A stretch of DNA of 51,223 nt from Gonium pectorale (lineage: Eukaryota; Chlorophyta; Chlorophyceae; Chlamydomonadales; Volvocaceae), in the NCBI GenBank assembly GCA_001584585.1, contig LSYV01000003.1, positions 3,258,062 through 3,309,284 of the forward strand, read 5' to 3'. Below, in pieces: positions 10,112-21,700 of this stretch. The translations under genes were made by a program, and so were the position numbers. The notes beneath the pieces were generated by a model, which saw only the letters and a program-made list of their open reading frames with translations, made no database searches and was not told where the DNA came from. How positions within the stretch are numbered: the first letter of the stretch is position 1; the number at the start of each line of letters is the position of its first letter.

Positions 10112-13100
10112 TTACGGCTTGCCAGCGGACCGCGCCCGCATAACCATCAACTCCTTAAACACCAGTTTGACCAGCAGCGCGCCGGCCATCAGCGCCGATG
10201 CGTATAGCATGGCGAACACCATGTCAAAGCCACCCCGGTCCGAGATGAAGCCCGTCAGCATGGGGCCCAGCGCGGCGCCGATGCTGCCCATGCCGTCAAT
10301 GATGGCCGACACGGTGGCCAGCGCCTTCGCGTTACCCTGGCGTATAACGAGGGCAGGGAGCACGTGAGCGTGTGTGCGCAGGCGCGGGAGTCAGACGAGC
10401 AGTTGTTGGCGCTAAAGGCGCGGGCCAGCAACGCCCCATGCTGCTTACCCTGCAGAAGTACTCTACGCGAAAGCAGCAAGCATAGGATCCCACATGTTGG
10501 CAGGAGCCAAGAACCTAAAGGCGCTCTATAGCGCTAGGGGAGCATCAGGCTATACCGGTGTTCGCACCTGCAGAGAATCGTGCGTGCCAAGGTCGGCGCT
10601 CACGGCGGTCGTGATGAGCGCGTAGGGGCCGTTCACAAAGAAGCCGCTGGCCATCATCAGGGCCACGTTGAGCGCAAACGAGGTGTGGCCCACGGTGCGG
10701 TATAGGTAGAGGCAGGGCACAGACAGCAGCGTGAACGAGGTCGCCACGGTGGCAGAGGCACCAGACTTGTCCGAAAGGTGGCCCGCAAGAACACCTGGTA
10801 GAGACCAGGGCAGTTCCAGGCGGAGCAGGGCCTTCAGCAAGCGCAGGCGGCCACAGCAATGCCTGAACGTCAGCCATGTGGGTACTGCATCCTCCCCAAA
10901 GCCACCTTGACCGGGCTCATGACAAACGAAGAGACACAAGACGCAGCGGCTCCCAGCCGCTCTGGTCACCGGGCAATGAAGGCGAATGAGCCCTTGAACA
11001 CACCTCCAGCGACGCCGCCAACATCGAACAGCACCGAAAGGTCGCCCGCCTCCTTGGCGCTCAGTTTGCGGCCCTCAATGGGCGTCGACTTGATGTAATA
11101 TGGTAACCAGTACAGGAAGGTGTAGGCAATGAGCTTGGAGAAGAAGAGGCAGAACGCAAACGCCGTGACGCCGGGGATGCGCCACGCGTCCATGAAGTGG
11201 ATGCTCTCCACCTCCTGTAGGGCACCACAACATGGGTCGTACCCGATTGAGAAGTGGCGTGGACGCTCACATTTTCAGGAAAACCGCTTAGTTACGAATT
11301 TCTGACAAAGAGGAGGACATGTGGGCTGTGAGCGGCAGGTGCGCCAGGTGAGACACTGTGCGTTGCCTCAGGGGATGCCGGAGAGCTACTATCAGAAAAC
11401 ACGCATGGCCACCCCAGTGAAAGGGCGCTAGTGTTGTCAGCGAATCTCTCCGCGCCACGTGGCGGCGATTTGCACCCCATCTGAAACTCAGCCGCCACGC
11501 AGCAGGCGAGCCGAGGGATTAACAGGGGTGCGTGTTACCATGGCGCTTGTGGCGAGCAGGGCTGCAGACTCCAACTCCGACCGCGTAGGCCCATGTTCCG
11601 CTCCTGGCGCCACATCACACTGTGCAACAGTGCACGAGCGCCTTGTCTAAGCGCGAACTGTATCCGGCACTCGCCACCGTCAGCCAGGCACTCACAAACG
11701 TTGATACTGGAACACGCTATGGCCGCCCCTAACGAGCACATCCGTCTGCGCGCAAATACCCACTGGCCTTATCACTAAGACGAGAGCCTAGACAAGCAGC
11801 CGGTAAACCGTGTCGCCCCGGCCTCCCCGCCCGGTCAAGGGTGCCGCCGGTCTGGCTGCTCCCGCGCCGCTCACCTTCTCCCGGCTGTTGTCCCTGCTGC
11901 TGTCCTTGCCCGAAAGCGGCTGCATTTCCTCGCCATCATAGTCGTGGCGGGTAGGCTTCTCGTCGGGGTTTACGTGACCCACATCCGAAGGCTGCACCAC
12001 AAGGCCCGCGCACATAAGGAAGCCCAGCGCAGTCATGAGAAAGCCTGGAACCAGGAACGCGTATCCCCAGCCCTGCGACAGCATTGAATGTACCGCGTTA
12101 GTGGGATACATCTTGGGACTAGGGGTCAGAAGAGTGGAAGGCGCATGTCATCCCGATTCGTCGAGGGCTGGTGGCGAAAGTGTCCCAGCGTCCCCAGCTT
12201 GGGGCATGAGGAACGAAGCGTGTCTAACTGGCGGAGCACGATGATCAAGCCAGACAGGCGTCTAGGTACGGTTCAATGCACAGTAGGGTACACACGCCCC
12301 GTGGACCTGGTACCACATTGTTCCGTTTTGCTTACGTGTGAAAGCATGGCGGCCGCAATCACGGTCCCGAGGATGTTTCCAACACTGGTGTGTGCGTTCC
12401 AGATACCCATGATCAGTCCGCGCTTGCCCTTGCCGCTCCAGTTGGCGACGATGGACACCACGCTGGGCCAGCCGGTGGACTGGAAAAGGCCCGCCGCAAC
12501 GCTGACCAGAACGTAGTAGGAGAAGTAGTGCATGTCGTAGAAGTAGCCCTGCTCAGGTAAAGCCAACATCAAGGAGCCAACTCGTCACGGACTCCCAGAA
12601 GCCCACAGAGTGTGCCTGGTGCGGCGATGAACTTGCGCACGAACGGTCTCTTGGCCATGTTCCATAGCCATGTACGTGGTCATACCAAGTTCAGTGCTAC
12701 ATTGATATGAAAAACCACCGGGCGAGCCAGCTAACATTGCAGCTGGCAGCCTGTTCAATCTTGACCCCGGCCCAGAAGGAGCTGTGTGTGTATAAGGATG
12801 CAGGAAGGAGGTTTGAGAGAAACAAGAAGTGGAAGACGTCAGTGCATCTCTGCATGCTGCTGCACATAACATGACCCCACCGCCCACCCTCGCCCGCTAC
12901 CGGCCGCCGAACCATACACCGACACAGGCTGTATCACCCAGGCAGTCTGGCAGGAACACAAAACGCGCAGGCGCACGCGTACCATGCCGAACAGGCACGT
13001 GAAGACGCCGCTAAGCACCATGCCTGCGAGGGACACGGACATTGCATGCTGAGAGGCGCGCCCCGTACATATTGACGGGTCCAGAAACGCCTTGGACAAA

Positions 13101-14145
13101 TGGACTACCAATGGCCTGGTACTAGGAAACAAGCCGGGTACACATCATAGCTAACCCTAAGTGGACATACTCTTGAACGGTGTGGGGCCGCACGATAGAA
13201 GTCTATGCCGTAACGCGTTCACAGTCACGCTACACGGTCCGCCGGTCTCAGCGATCTGGGGGGTGCCTCCCACCCTCGCTGCATCCTATGAGCTCTAAGT
13301 ACGTAACATCCCAATGGGCCACACCTGCCGTCAGAAACCAGCGCAGGTCCACACGGTCGCCCAGGTGCCCCGCGAAGAACATGCCAATAGCATACGTCCC
13401 CAGGAACGCCAGATCAACTTGCCCAAGAAGGGTCTGGAGCGGGTGGGAATAGGAGCGCGGGTCCAGAGAACAACAGGTTGGGCGGGCGCAAGCAGGGGTG
13501 GGGGTGGGAGTGGGGTAACTGAGCAGCCAGGGGTGCGTCTTGGGAATCCGCCCACCTGTCCATTGTCGCCGTTGAACGGAGCCCACCCGTTGAGCGTGGT
13601 CGGGTCCGACGCTGCTATGACTGGACCCCCACCGGCAAGCAGATGCCGTCCATTCGTAGGAACCGGAGCGCTCCCACGCAGCACACTGTTGGAGGAGCGA
13701 CAAGCAGGTGAGATACGCCATGATTGGAGCAAGCGCATTCAAGACTACACTGCATGGAACTGTCTGACAGCCCCAAAAAGAGACGCGGTCGCCCCACAGG
13801 CTGACCGCTGCAGCATGCTCCTTTGGAACGTAGAACAGCTCCACATTTGCGGCTGCCCAGCCGCGCAGACCGCCTTCGATGCTCTCACCTTTTCACTATG
13901 CTGGGAGGCTTCCTGGCCGCGTGGTAGCCCATGTAGCAGAGAAATGTGAGGACGAGGACCTGCATGTAGGGGCGTCGTCGACCTGAGCACGCCAGCACCA
14001 GCACGCTGTTGCCGATCACGCTGCAACCCCCTCCCACGCTCACCGATCCCTTATACCAGCCATAACTAAATCGTCTGCCACCATTGCAGCTGTGCAGTAA
14101 TTCAAGCCCGGGCGGCACGTTTCGGCACTGCTTCAGCGATTTCAT
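10112..14145 (-). CDS. SLC37-type major facilitator, sugar-phosphate/glycerol-3-phosphate transporter
   Basis: Nine minus-strand exons join in frame: (14145 or inner start)-13889, 13685-13556, 13433-13325, 13023-12983, 12548-12336, 12072-11875, 11214-11004, 10794-10568, 10336-10112. The product is up to 536 residues of 12-helix MFS type. Family blocks in order: YHAARKPPSIVK, GWAPFNG, TYAIGMFFAGHLGDR, GLFQSTGWPSVV, GIWNAHTSVGN, CLFFSKLIAYTFLYWLPYY, VLFDVGGVAGGV, GPYALITTAVSADLGTHD, ATVSAIIDGMGSIGAALGP. These match the plant glycerol-3-phosphate permease and animal SLC37 exchangers, which swap organophosphates for phosphate across a membrane. The central loop is short, acidic and Ser-rich. The extreme 5' end is uncertain: the frame is open to ATG 14145. 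Alternatives are a ~98-nt intron with acceptor before 13982 or a start at 13965. Substrate and membrane cannot be read from sequence. Confidence 0.9.
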
Positions 14146-14476
14146 GAGGGGCTTAATGACCGCTGAGCCGCTTAACGTGCGGGGTTAAGCCCCTTGGTAC
14201 TTGTAGTAACCCCGCCGCTCGCTAAGACACTGGCTTCTTGGCAAAACTGCTATTCGCGGGCTTGTTTCGCATAAGACAGCTCAGACCAAGGAGTGCGTGT
14301 GTCCTACGATGGGATTACTATCTCATCGCAAGAGGTATGCCTATGAGGAAGGCACTCCTCTGGACTGGGAGAACAACCGTATCAACCGTAGCCGTACCCA
14401 TACCCTGCTGTGCGGACAGTGCGGTGCGCGCGTCACTTCAAGAACACCTAATTAATGCGTGCTTAAGGCTTTTGAA
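14146..14476. promoter_or_regulatory. Divergent spacer between the SLC37 and S4-protein genes
   Basis: This 331-nt spacer separates two head-to-head genes and should contain both promoters. A purine/pyrimidine-balanced inverted motif (GGGGTTAAGCCCC, 14180-14192) stands out, but I recognise no defined element. The plus-strand start could also lie inside this spacer: an ATG at 14337 opens a transit-peptide-like frame. A 62-nt intron (14542-14603, phase 1) would join it in frame to the S4 gene. Confidence 0.4.
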
Positions 14477-17400
14477 ATGCGAGCGTTGGGCAGGGCCGTG
14501 CCTGTTTCGCGACTGGGCTCGAGTGTTGGCCTGCGGCAAGGGTGGAGTTTGTGCGCTGTGCCGACTGGGTTTGCCGACGCATCCTTGGGATGGGTTGATG
14601 CAGCGCACCGGAAGGATGTTGCCAGAGTGGTGGAGCTCGCGGAGCGCGCTGCAACCCGCTGGGACGTTTACTGGACAGACTTCCTACCGCCTCCCGTGGT
14701 GGCCGATTCCATGGCAGCGCTGGCAACCCGGACGGATGTGTTGTGTGTCCCGTGGGGCGGTTACGCGCAGGCGGAGCGGTGCAGGTAACGTGCGCTGCCC
14801 AGGGCCACCTATGCGTCTGCATACCGTGGCGACGGCCCTGGTTATCTACACAGGCTGGCCCTTGGGCGGGAGGAGCTGATGGAGGCACTGCGAGATAACC
14901 CTCTGGAGGCCGACGGTGTGGCAGCGCTGCAGGTGGGTTGCGTCTTGGGCACAGCGTGGAATGGTGCGGTATGGTTCACCATGAGGGGGTCAAGGGAGCG
15001 GTGGGCTGAAAGGCGTCCTAGAGGAGCCGGAGGGGTGCAGGGGGAAGGGGGGAAGGCAACCGGCCCTTGTGAGGACAGCCCATGCCTCAGTGCCGCCCTG
15101 CTGTGGATCCCGGACTGCAGATGACTTCGGGTGGTCCTGACGTCACCTCCCACGATCATTTCCGCGTCCCTGCAGGCAAAACTGTGATGGTTTGGTCCCC
15201 GGGACATGCCCAACATTCGCCTTCACAAGCCCGAACTTACCTCAGCCCTTGCAACTAGTGCACCAGTCGCTCTCCCACAGACTGAACTGCACTCAACTCC
15301 CGCCCGGGCGCAGGTCAAGGGAAACTTCATGTTTGATCCCGCCAAGCACCCGGACTTCCTAGGGGCAATCCTGGGGACAGGTGGGGCTGTGCGCGGGCTG
15401 CCGCCGCATCTGCGTCGGGAGGTGTGGTGGGTGGCAGGCAAGCAAGAGGCGTGCTCGGGGTTCCTTTTACCGGGGAATTGGGGCGGTGGGGCGCTGTTGG
15501 GATTGCAAATTTCGTGCCTTAAAGCATGCAGTGCAAACAGGCATATGCGGGACAAACGAGCCAGCGAGCGGGCCTTCCGCTGCGACCCCAGCCGCACCAC
15601 CGGGCGAAGAGGGTCCGCTCCCTTGCTCAATACGGTAGCTAGGATACTGTATGTAGCATGTGTGTGGCGCCTCTCGGGAAATGCCGGCGCCACGAGGCTT
15701 GGGGCTCATTGCAGCCTGCAGCCGCGCGTGTCCCTATCCCTACGGCGCCGGGTTTCCCAGGCACTGCCGCACCCGCAACTTTGCCCAGCTCCCTTCGTTG
15801 CTCGGGAGGTGCGGCAGCCGGGTGCAGCGCCGGGGCCTGCCTTGACCCTCGCGCGGGGAATCACACGTGGGGCGTGACTCAATGCTGCTGAGACGAACAC
15901 ACCGCGTGTGGAGGGGCGACATCGGAGGGCACTGCTCGCGAATGTACTGAAACAACACAACCGGACAACACAGCCGTGCGGATGCGTGACATCTACATAA
16001 CGGCATCGCAGCGCTGCGTGGCACGGGTGTTGAAAAGGAACACGGGTGTGTTCGGCTGCTGGGTATGGCATATAGGTAGGGTCTCTGAGGCGGGCGACAA
16101 GTCGGGCACGCCTCCGGGATGCAAACCTGACCCCTTCGCGTCTTTCACCGTACCGGTAACTCCTTGCTGCATCAACTTCCTGCGACTTCTCGCTCAAGCG
16201 GACAGGCAGGCCTAAGTGCGCTTTCGGCTCCTGTCTGCCCCGTCCCCCTCCTCCCCCTCCTCCTCCTCGTGGCCCCTCTTCAGGCGTGGTTCGCGAGAAG
16301 GTGGGGGACATCCTTGTGCAGGGCGAGGCAGGGGCGCAGATCCTGGTGGACCCAGAGCTGGTGGAGCACTTTGAGATGAGCCTCGTGCAGGTCAGTAAAC
16401 GGCTGCCCGGCGCGCCGGGGCCGCGCACGGTTCAGACTGTGGGGTCGGGGAGGCGGCGCCTGCGGCGGCAGGCGTGCAGAACTGGGCGCGGCCTATGGGA
16501 TTACGTGATCACGTCCGCATCTGTGGCGAGGATTTGGAGGGGCGGGTGGGGCGCGGGGTTAGGTGTAAGGTGGCGGTGCCCCTTGCAGCCGGTGGGGCGA
16601 AGCTGTGGAGCGCAGTTTTGAATCAAGTGCCATGGGTATGGCTGGGACGTGGTTGGGACGAGTGGGTCCTGGCTGTGCTCTTCGGTGGGGGAGAACAGCT
16701 GCCGGGCTTGGACGGCGCTGCGTGCTCCGAGGCCAGGCCGCATGCCCCGCCTGCGCAGCCCCCTCTGGCACCGCTCCAGACCGCTGTGTCCACATCTCCG
16801 ATTGCGTCTGCCTGCGGCCCTCGCGGCCACCGTCCCTGCCCCTGCCCTTGTCCCTGGCAAGCCCCGAACCCGCATGCCCGCGCCCGACCTCCCGCCCAGG
16901 TGCGCACCGTGCCGGTCGAGACGCGGCGCATCCCGCTGAGCGAGCTGTCTGTGCGGCCGCCCCGGGTGGAGGAGATGAGCAGCGTGGAGGCGTCGATGCG
17001 GCTGGACGCGATTGCCAGCGCTGGTGAGCCGTTCTTGTGAGCAGGGGTGTTGTGGATTGTGACCAGGTTCGCGTACAGTTTACGTGCAGGCTATGCCACG
17101 TCTGCGGACTTGAAGCGAGACCCTCCTCCAGAAAGTGCCCGGAGCACACAATACCGCTAGCGTGCCGCTGGATGCCGTCAGGCACAGACGCAATCAACAT
17201 TCGTTTCAATCCTCGGTATCGCGCCGTTCGCCCTTCACCAACTTCTAGCCGCCACCCAGCGCCTTGCCCACCGCCATTTACCGCCAATAGGCTTCCGCGT
17301 GTCGCGCTCCAAGATGGGCGACCTCATCAAGGCGGGCGACGTGCGCCTCAACTGGCGGACCGCCTCCAAGACCGCGCTGGAGGTCAAGGCCGGGGACGTC

Positions 17401-17493
17401 ATCAGCTGCTCGGGCAAGGGGCGGCTGGAGGTGCGGTCCGTGGAGACCACCAAGAAGGAGAAGTTCCTGGTCACGCTCATGCGTTACATTTGA
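14477..17493 (+). CDS. Photosystem II S4-domain protein (chloroplast RNA-binding S4 protein)
   Basis: Six exons (14477-14784, 14854-14932, 15314-15380, 16284-16390, 16900-17023, 17291-17493) join in frame to 295 residues, close to the family length. The order of conserved blocks matches the YlmH-like photosystem II S4 family of cyanobacteria and plastids. They are DVARVVELAERA, TDFLPPPV, VPWGGYAQAERCR, HPDFLGAILGTG, VREKVGDILVQGEAGAQIL and VETRRIPLSEL. The S4 RNA-binding fold closes the protein (SRSKMGDLIKAGDVRLNW to GKGRLEV). The N-terminus from ATG 14477 is Arg/Ser/Ala-rich with few acids, like a chloroplast transit peptide. An alternative first exon from ATG 14337 is also phase-compatible, so the start is uncertain. 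The protein is expected in the plastid, binding RNA; its exact role is not settled in the family. No TGTAA was found close downstream. Confidence 0.9.
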
Positions 17494-18735
17494 GGGCAAG
17501 GACAGGGGCCCCATATGCCTGACAGTGTGAGGGGCGGGGCATGGCGACGCGGGGCAGGCGGGGCGAGAGAGGGCGGGTAGGTGGGGAGGAAGGCAGTGTG
17601 CGGCGCTAGGCAGCCGCGTGGATTAAGAGTGTCAAGGTGAATTTTTCCAAGCGAGGGGCAGGAGTGGTGTGAGTGGTGCTTGTCGAACGAAGAGGCAGGA
17701 ATGGGAGAGAGAGGAGTGCTCTTGTTCGGGGGGCGGGGCATGCACTGTGTGTCACCTGTGGTATGCATACATTAGACATTGCGTGGAGCATTGCTGAGTG
17801 TGCTCGCTTTTGAAGCTTGGGTGCTGCGATGGCCGGACCAGGCGGCCTTCTTGGGAAGGCGGATGGGCAGTGGTGCAGGGAACACAAGGCGGTGTTTGAT
17901 TGGGCCTCGCAAAAAGAAGCGCTGTGAACGTAACCCTGGGCTGCTGGCGCCTGCCTGTTAACTGCTTGTTGGCCGCGGGACGTTCCCATACCACGTGGCA
18001 GCCTCTCGTTACGGTGTTGATGTGCCGGCCACCGGCTACGCAGACCCTGCTCTCAACTGGGGCGGCGAGTAAAGAGCCTCTTAGCTAGGCATCCGGGTGC
18101 TTTCGAATGTTGACTCGCGGGGACCAGAGTTACCTGCAGAGGTTGGTACAACGACCTGTGAAGCAGGTGAATGTATGCCAGCAGACTGAAGCGGTTTACG
18201 GGAACGGGAGCTGCCGGCGTTACGCCAGGATCCCTGGGCCGTTACAGCCAGGACCCTTGAGTCATTCACCAACGCAGGTGCCGTGTGGTCATCGTGCTCT
18301 AGAGAAGCGCGGCAGTTGCTGGCATGCGGGGCATGTGTTCACCGGTGTATTCTGTGTGGTTCCGCTCGTCTGATTATACTAGCATTATGAGCCCTGCAGC
18401 TACGGAACGTCACGCCGGCTATCTTGACCCGTCTCCAACCTTGCCCTTGGTAATGCATCGTGCACACCGCCTTTCGTTTACGAAGTGAGCTGCCACAGAG
18501 GAGCATCCAGAGGGGAAGGCAGCGTGCCCATGCACCGTCTCTGGCAAGGCCCCTCCTTCCGAAAATAACTTTGCTTTCAACGGCAGATACCATGTGCAAG
18601 GCTTGGACACAAACTACATGTCCGGTGCTTTACTACTATGGATACCGGCTACCATGGGCTCAGCATCTATCATTTCAGAAGCCATGCACTTGTGTCTGCC
18701 ACGGGAGAAGCCCAGCGCTCCCATCCGCATCAGCC
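17494..18735. other. Convergent intergenic region
   Basis: This spacer lies between the stop of the S4-protein gene (plus) and the stop of the LRR gene (minus) and should contain both 3' UTRs. A minus-strand TGTAA at 18242-18246 is about 490 nt past the LRR stop and is its likely poly(A) signal. I see no gene, RNA or repeat here. Confidence 0.55.
18242..18246 (-). terminator. Candidate poly(A) signal (TGTAA) of the LRR gene
   Basis: Reads TTACA on the given strand, about 490 nt past the LRR stop codon. Motif and spacing only. Confidence 0.4.
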
Positions 18736-21700
18736 CTAAGGCCCGCGCTGCGGAGAAAAGAAGGTAACCGAGCCGCTACCGTCGCGCGAGGCGGGTCCCT
18801 CCGACCCTCCCTCTGGCGGGGTCCCTTTCCGGGGCGTCGTCGCCGCGGAGCGCGTGACGCGCCCCTCGCCCTCCAGCCGTGCCCAACGCGCTTCCGGCAG
18901 CCCCAGCAGCGTGCCGTTGCTTCCGCTGCCCGCTCCGCCTGCTGCGCTGCTGCTGTGTAGCGTGAAGGTCGGCGCAGTCATCAGTGGAGGTGTCGGGCGT
19001 GGCGCCGCCTCAACTCCGTCCTCAGTTCCATCTCCCCGGCAGCCCTGGTCCAGCATGTGGATGACGCCGGCGCCATGGCCAGCGAGTCCTGAGAACTCAG
19101 CCTCGTCCGTAACTGACACGGGAGACTGGAGGAGGGTCCCCACGCCACCTCCGGTGCCGTCACTGCTAAGCCGGTAGTCGATCGCTTCGCCCATCAGGTC
19201 TGCCGACGCCCGCAGCTTGAGGCCTCGAGGCTTAGCGGCTGAGTCGGCGACGGCGATGGGTGGGCTAGCGCCACGTCCCGGCGGCACGGTGGCATCCGCG
19301 GGCTCGTCCAGCAGCGGCTCCGTCATGCCGTAAAGTGGGTTGTTAGAGAGGCGCGGGGACCTAATGGCGGCGAGGGAAGCAATAAAAAAGGTAACGGCGC
19401 GTCAACCGCCGATGCCGTTGGTCGCCCGGCTGCGTTACCGGAGGCCAAGCAAAGCTCTGAGATCTCAGTCCAAGATTGCAGAACAATACCACGCATGCTT
19501 GTCAATAATCCTCATCGGCATTCCCCGGGACAGCGGCAGACACACACCTGAGTTGTGCCGGCGACCAGCAGCTGCACGCGTTTGCTGCTTCGCCCGGACC
19601 CGTCAGGGCTGCGGCCTCAGCAGCAGCAGCCTCAGCAGCAGCCACGACCGTCGCGCGCGCCGCCAGCGCCTCGGGCGACATGGCGTCCGAAGCCAGCAAC
19701 AGCGCCTGGTAGATGTCGGCTGCGGCGGCAGTGTCCTCCTCCGACAGCAGCAGCTTCTGGCGGCGGCGCGGGGAGGCCGCGGGCGTGTTGTGCGCGGTGC
19801 CGCCACCGCCACCGCCGGGGTTGGACACGCGCGGCAGGAGGGCGCTGACGAGCCTGTGCATGGGATGGGATGCGACCATGGGTCGATGGGTGCACCGTAG
19901 CGCAGGTTCAAAGCCGTAAGGTTGGGTCCCTCCCTTGCAACACAAGGCAGGGGGCCAGTACAAACATGCATGCTGGAAATTGGCTCTGGTGGACGTACGG
20001 AGGCCCCTGTGGCATACGTACGAAGCGGAGACGTGATTCGCAACCCATGCCGGCGCTTGATTGCCTCGCCGGTCGTAAAGGGCCCACTGTCCGCGAGCGT
20101 GTGCCCCACCAGCCCATTCACACCTGGTCAGGCCGGACATGGCGGTGGAGGCGCCCATCGTGCCGGCAGCGCTGTCCAGGACGTCCATGTCGTGGGCGCC
20201 CACGCCGTGGCTACCGCTTGCCCCGTCGCCACCCTCCGTGACGGACACGCGCGGGGCGGCAGCGCTCCAGCTGACACCTTCGCCGCGCGGCGGGGTTGCC
20301 CCTGCGGCGCTGACCAGCCTGGACACGGCGCCACGTGGGAATGCACGAGGAGGCTGAGAGTGCGGTGCCGTGCCGTCCGGGTGGCGCGGGGACGCCGGCG
20401 CGCTGAGCGGCTCCGACCGCGGCGAGAAGCGGCTCGGAGAGAGTTGCTGAGTGGGGGAGCATGGGCCCGCCGAGGCGCGGCGCGGAGACTTATTGTAAGC
20501 CCCCACGTCATCGGCGGCACCTGCGCCTAGGTCGGCAAGGGCGCCGGTGTCGCGTGTGCGCGCGTACGGCGACAGGCAAGACAGCTGGCGGCCGGCTGGG
20601 AAGCCAATGGGTCCGGGCGCGGAGCTCAGGCGGGCGGCGGGGCTGAAGGAGTGACCCGCGGATCCGTCCAGGGCTGCGCCGTTGCGGGGGCTGTCCAGCG
20701 GGGCCTGCAGGTGAGCAGCGAGTGTGAAGGGCGGAGGAGGCTGGAGCAGATGCACGCCAGTAGCCTTGAGGCGTGCCCTCCTCTGACCCGGCTGGCCCTC
20801 AAGCGAGGATTGCAAGCGGCGGGAAGACGGGAGCCCACGGACAGTAGGATGGCAGTTTGCAATTCAAATGCACGGCATTTGCAGCGTCATGGTTTGTTCG
20901 GCACTCACGCGGGGTGACGCAGCCTGCAGGCTACTGGGCCCGCGCCCCACCATGCTGCCCGCGCCACGAGGCAGCGCCGGCGGCGGCGACCCTCCGTCTG
21001 ACTTGGCCATGGAGCCAGCGGTCCGCTGGCGATGGCGGTTGAAGGATGTGACGGCGGCCGTGATGAGAGCCACCAGGACCAGGGTCCCGACGGAGCTGGC
21101 CGCTGTGCGGTGGCGAGGGAAGCGAGGAAGGCCCAGGAGCAGCGGGAGCGAAGTTAAATGGCAACGCGGCCAACATTGGCACGAACATCATTGCCTGTAA
21201 GCACGACGGTACGTTGACAGTTGCCGTGCCAAGGGTTGTAAGGTCATATGAGCATATGCCCTGACCGGAGCGTGTGTGGCAGGGTTGGATCGGTCGATCT
21301 GAGCCGTCCATGCGCCAACCCTACTCCCAATCTTAGCGCCGGGACATCCAGCGACCGTCCTTCCCGCTGGGACCCACCTGCAGCGGCCCAGAGCTGTACG
21401 CTCGCGGCAGAAACGCCACCCGCCGGCTCGGGACAGCTGGCTCCCAGCTGGGTGGACTCGTACTCAAGGCGAACACCGGTGGCTGGCGCTGGTGTGGATG
21501 CGCCGCCGTTGCTGCTGTTCGCCCCGCTGCCGGCGAGGGCGAAGGGAACCCGGCCGCACATGCCCGCGTTGGAGGAGAGGCCCAGGTATCTGGTGAGATG
21601 GCAAAGGAGGGTTTCCGGGAGGGGGCGGGCGTCAGGGACCAGTGGGCCTGTAAGCTTGGGGGCATCACATGGATGTATGCAGCTTCACACACACTGCACA

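Noticed and set aside
18736..20815. Cytoplasmic protein kinase domain in the tail of the LRR gene
   Set aside because: I looked for the glycine loop, the HRD motif and the DFG motif in the joined tail and found none; the tail is disordered Ser/Pro/Gly-rich sequence.
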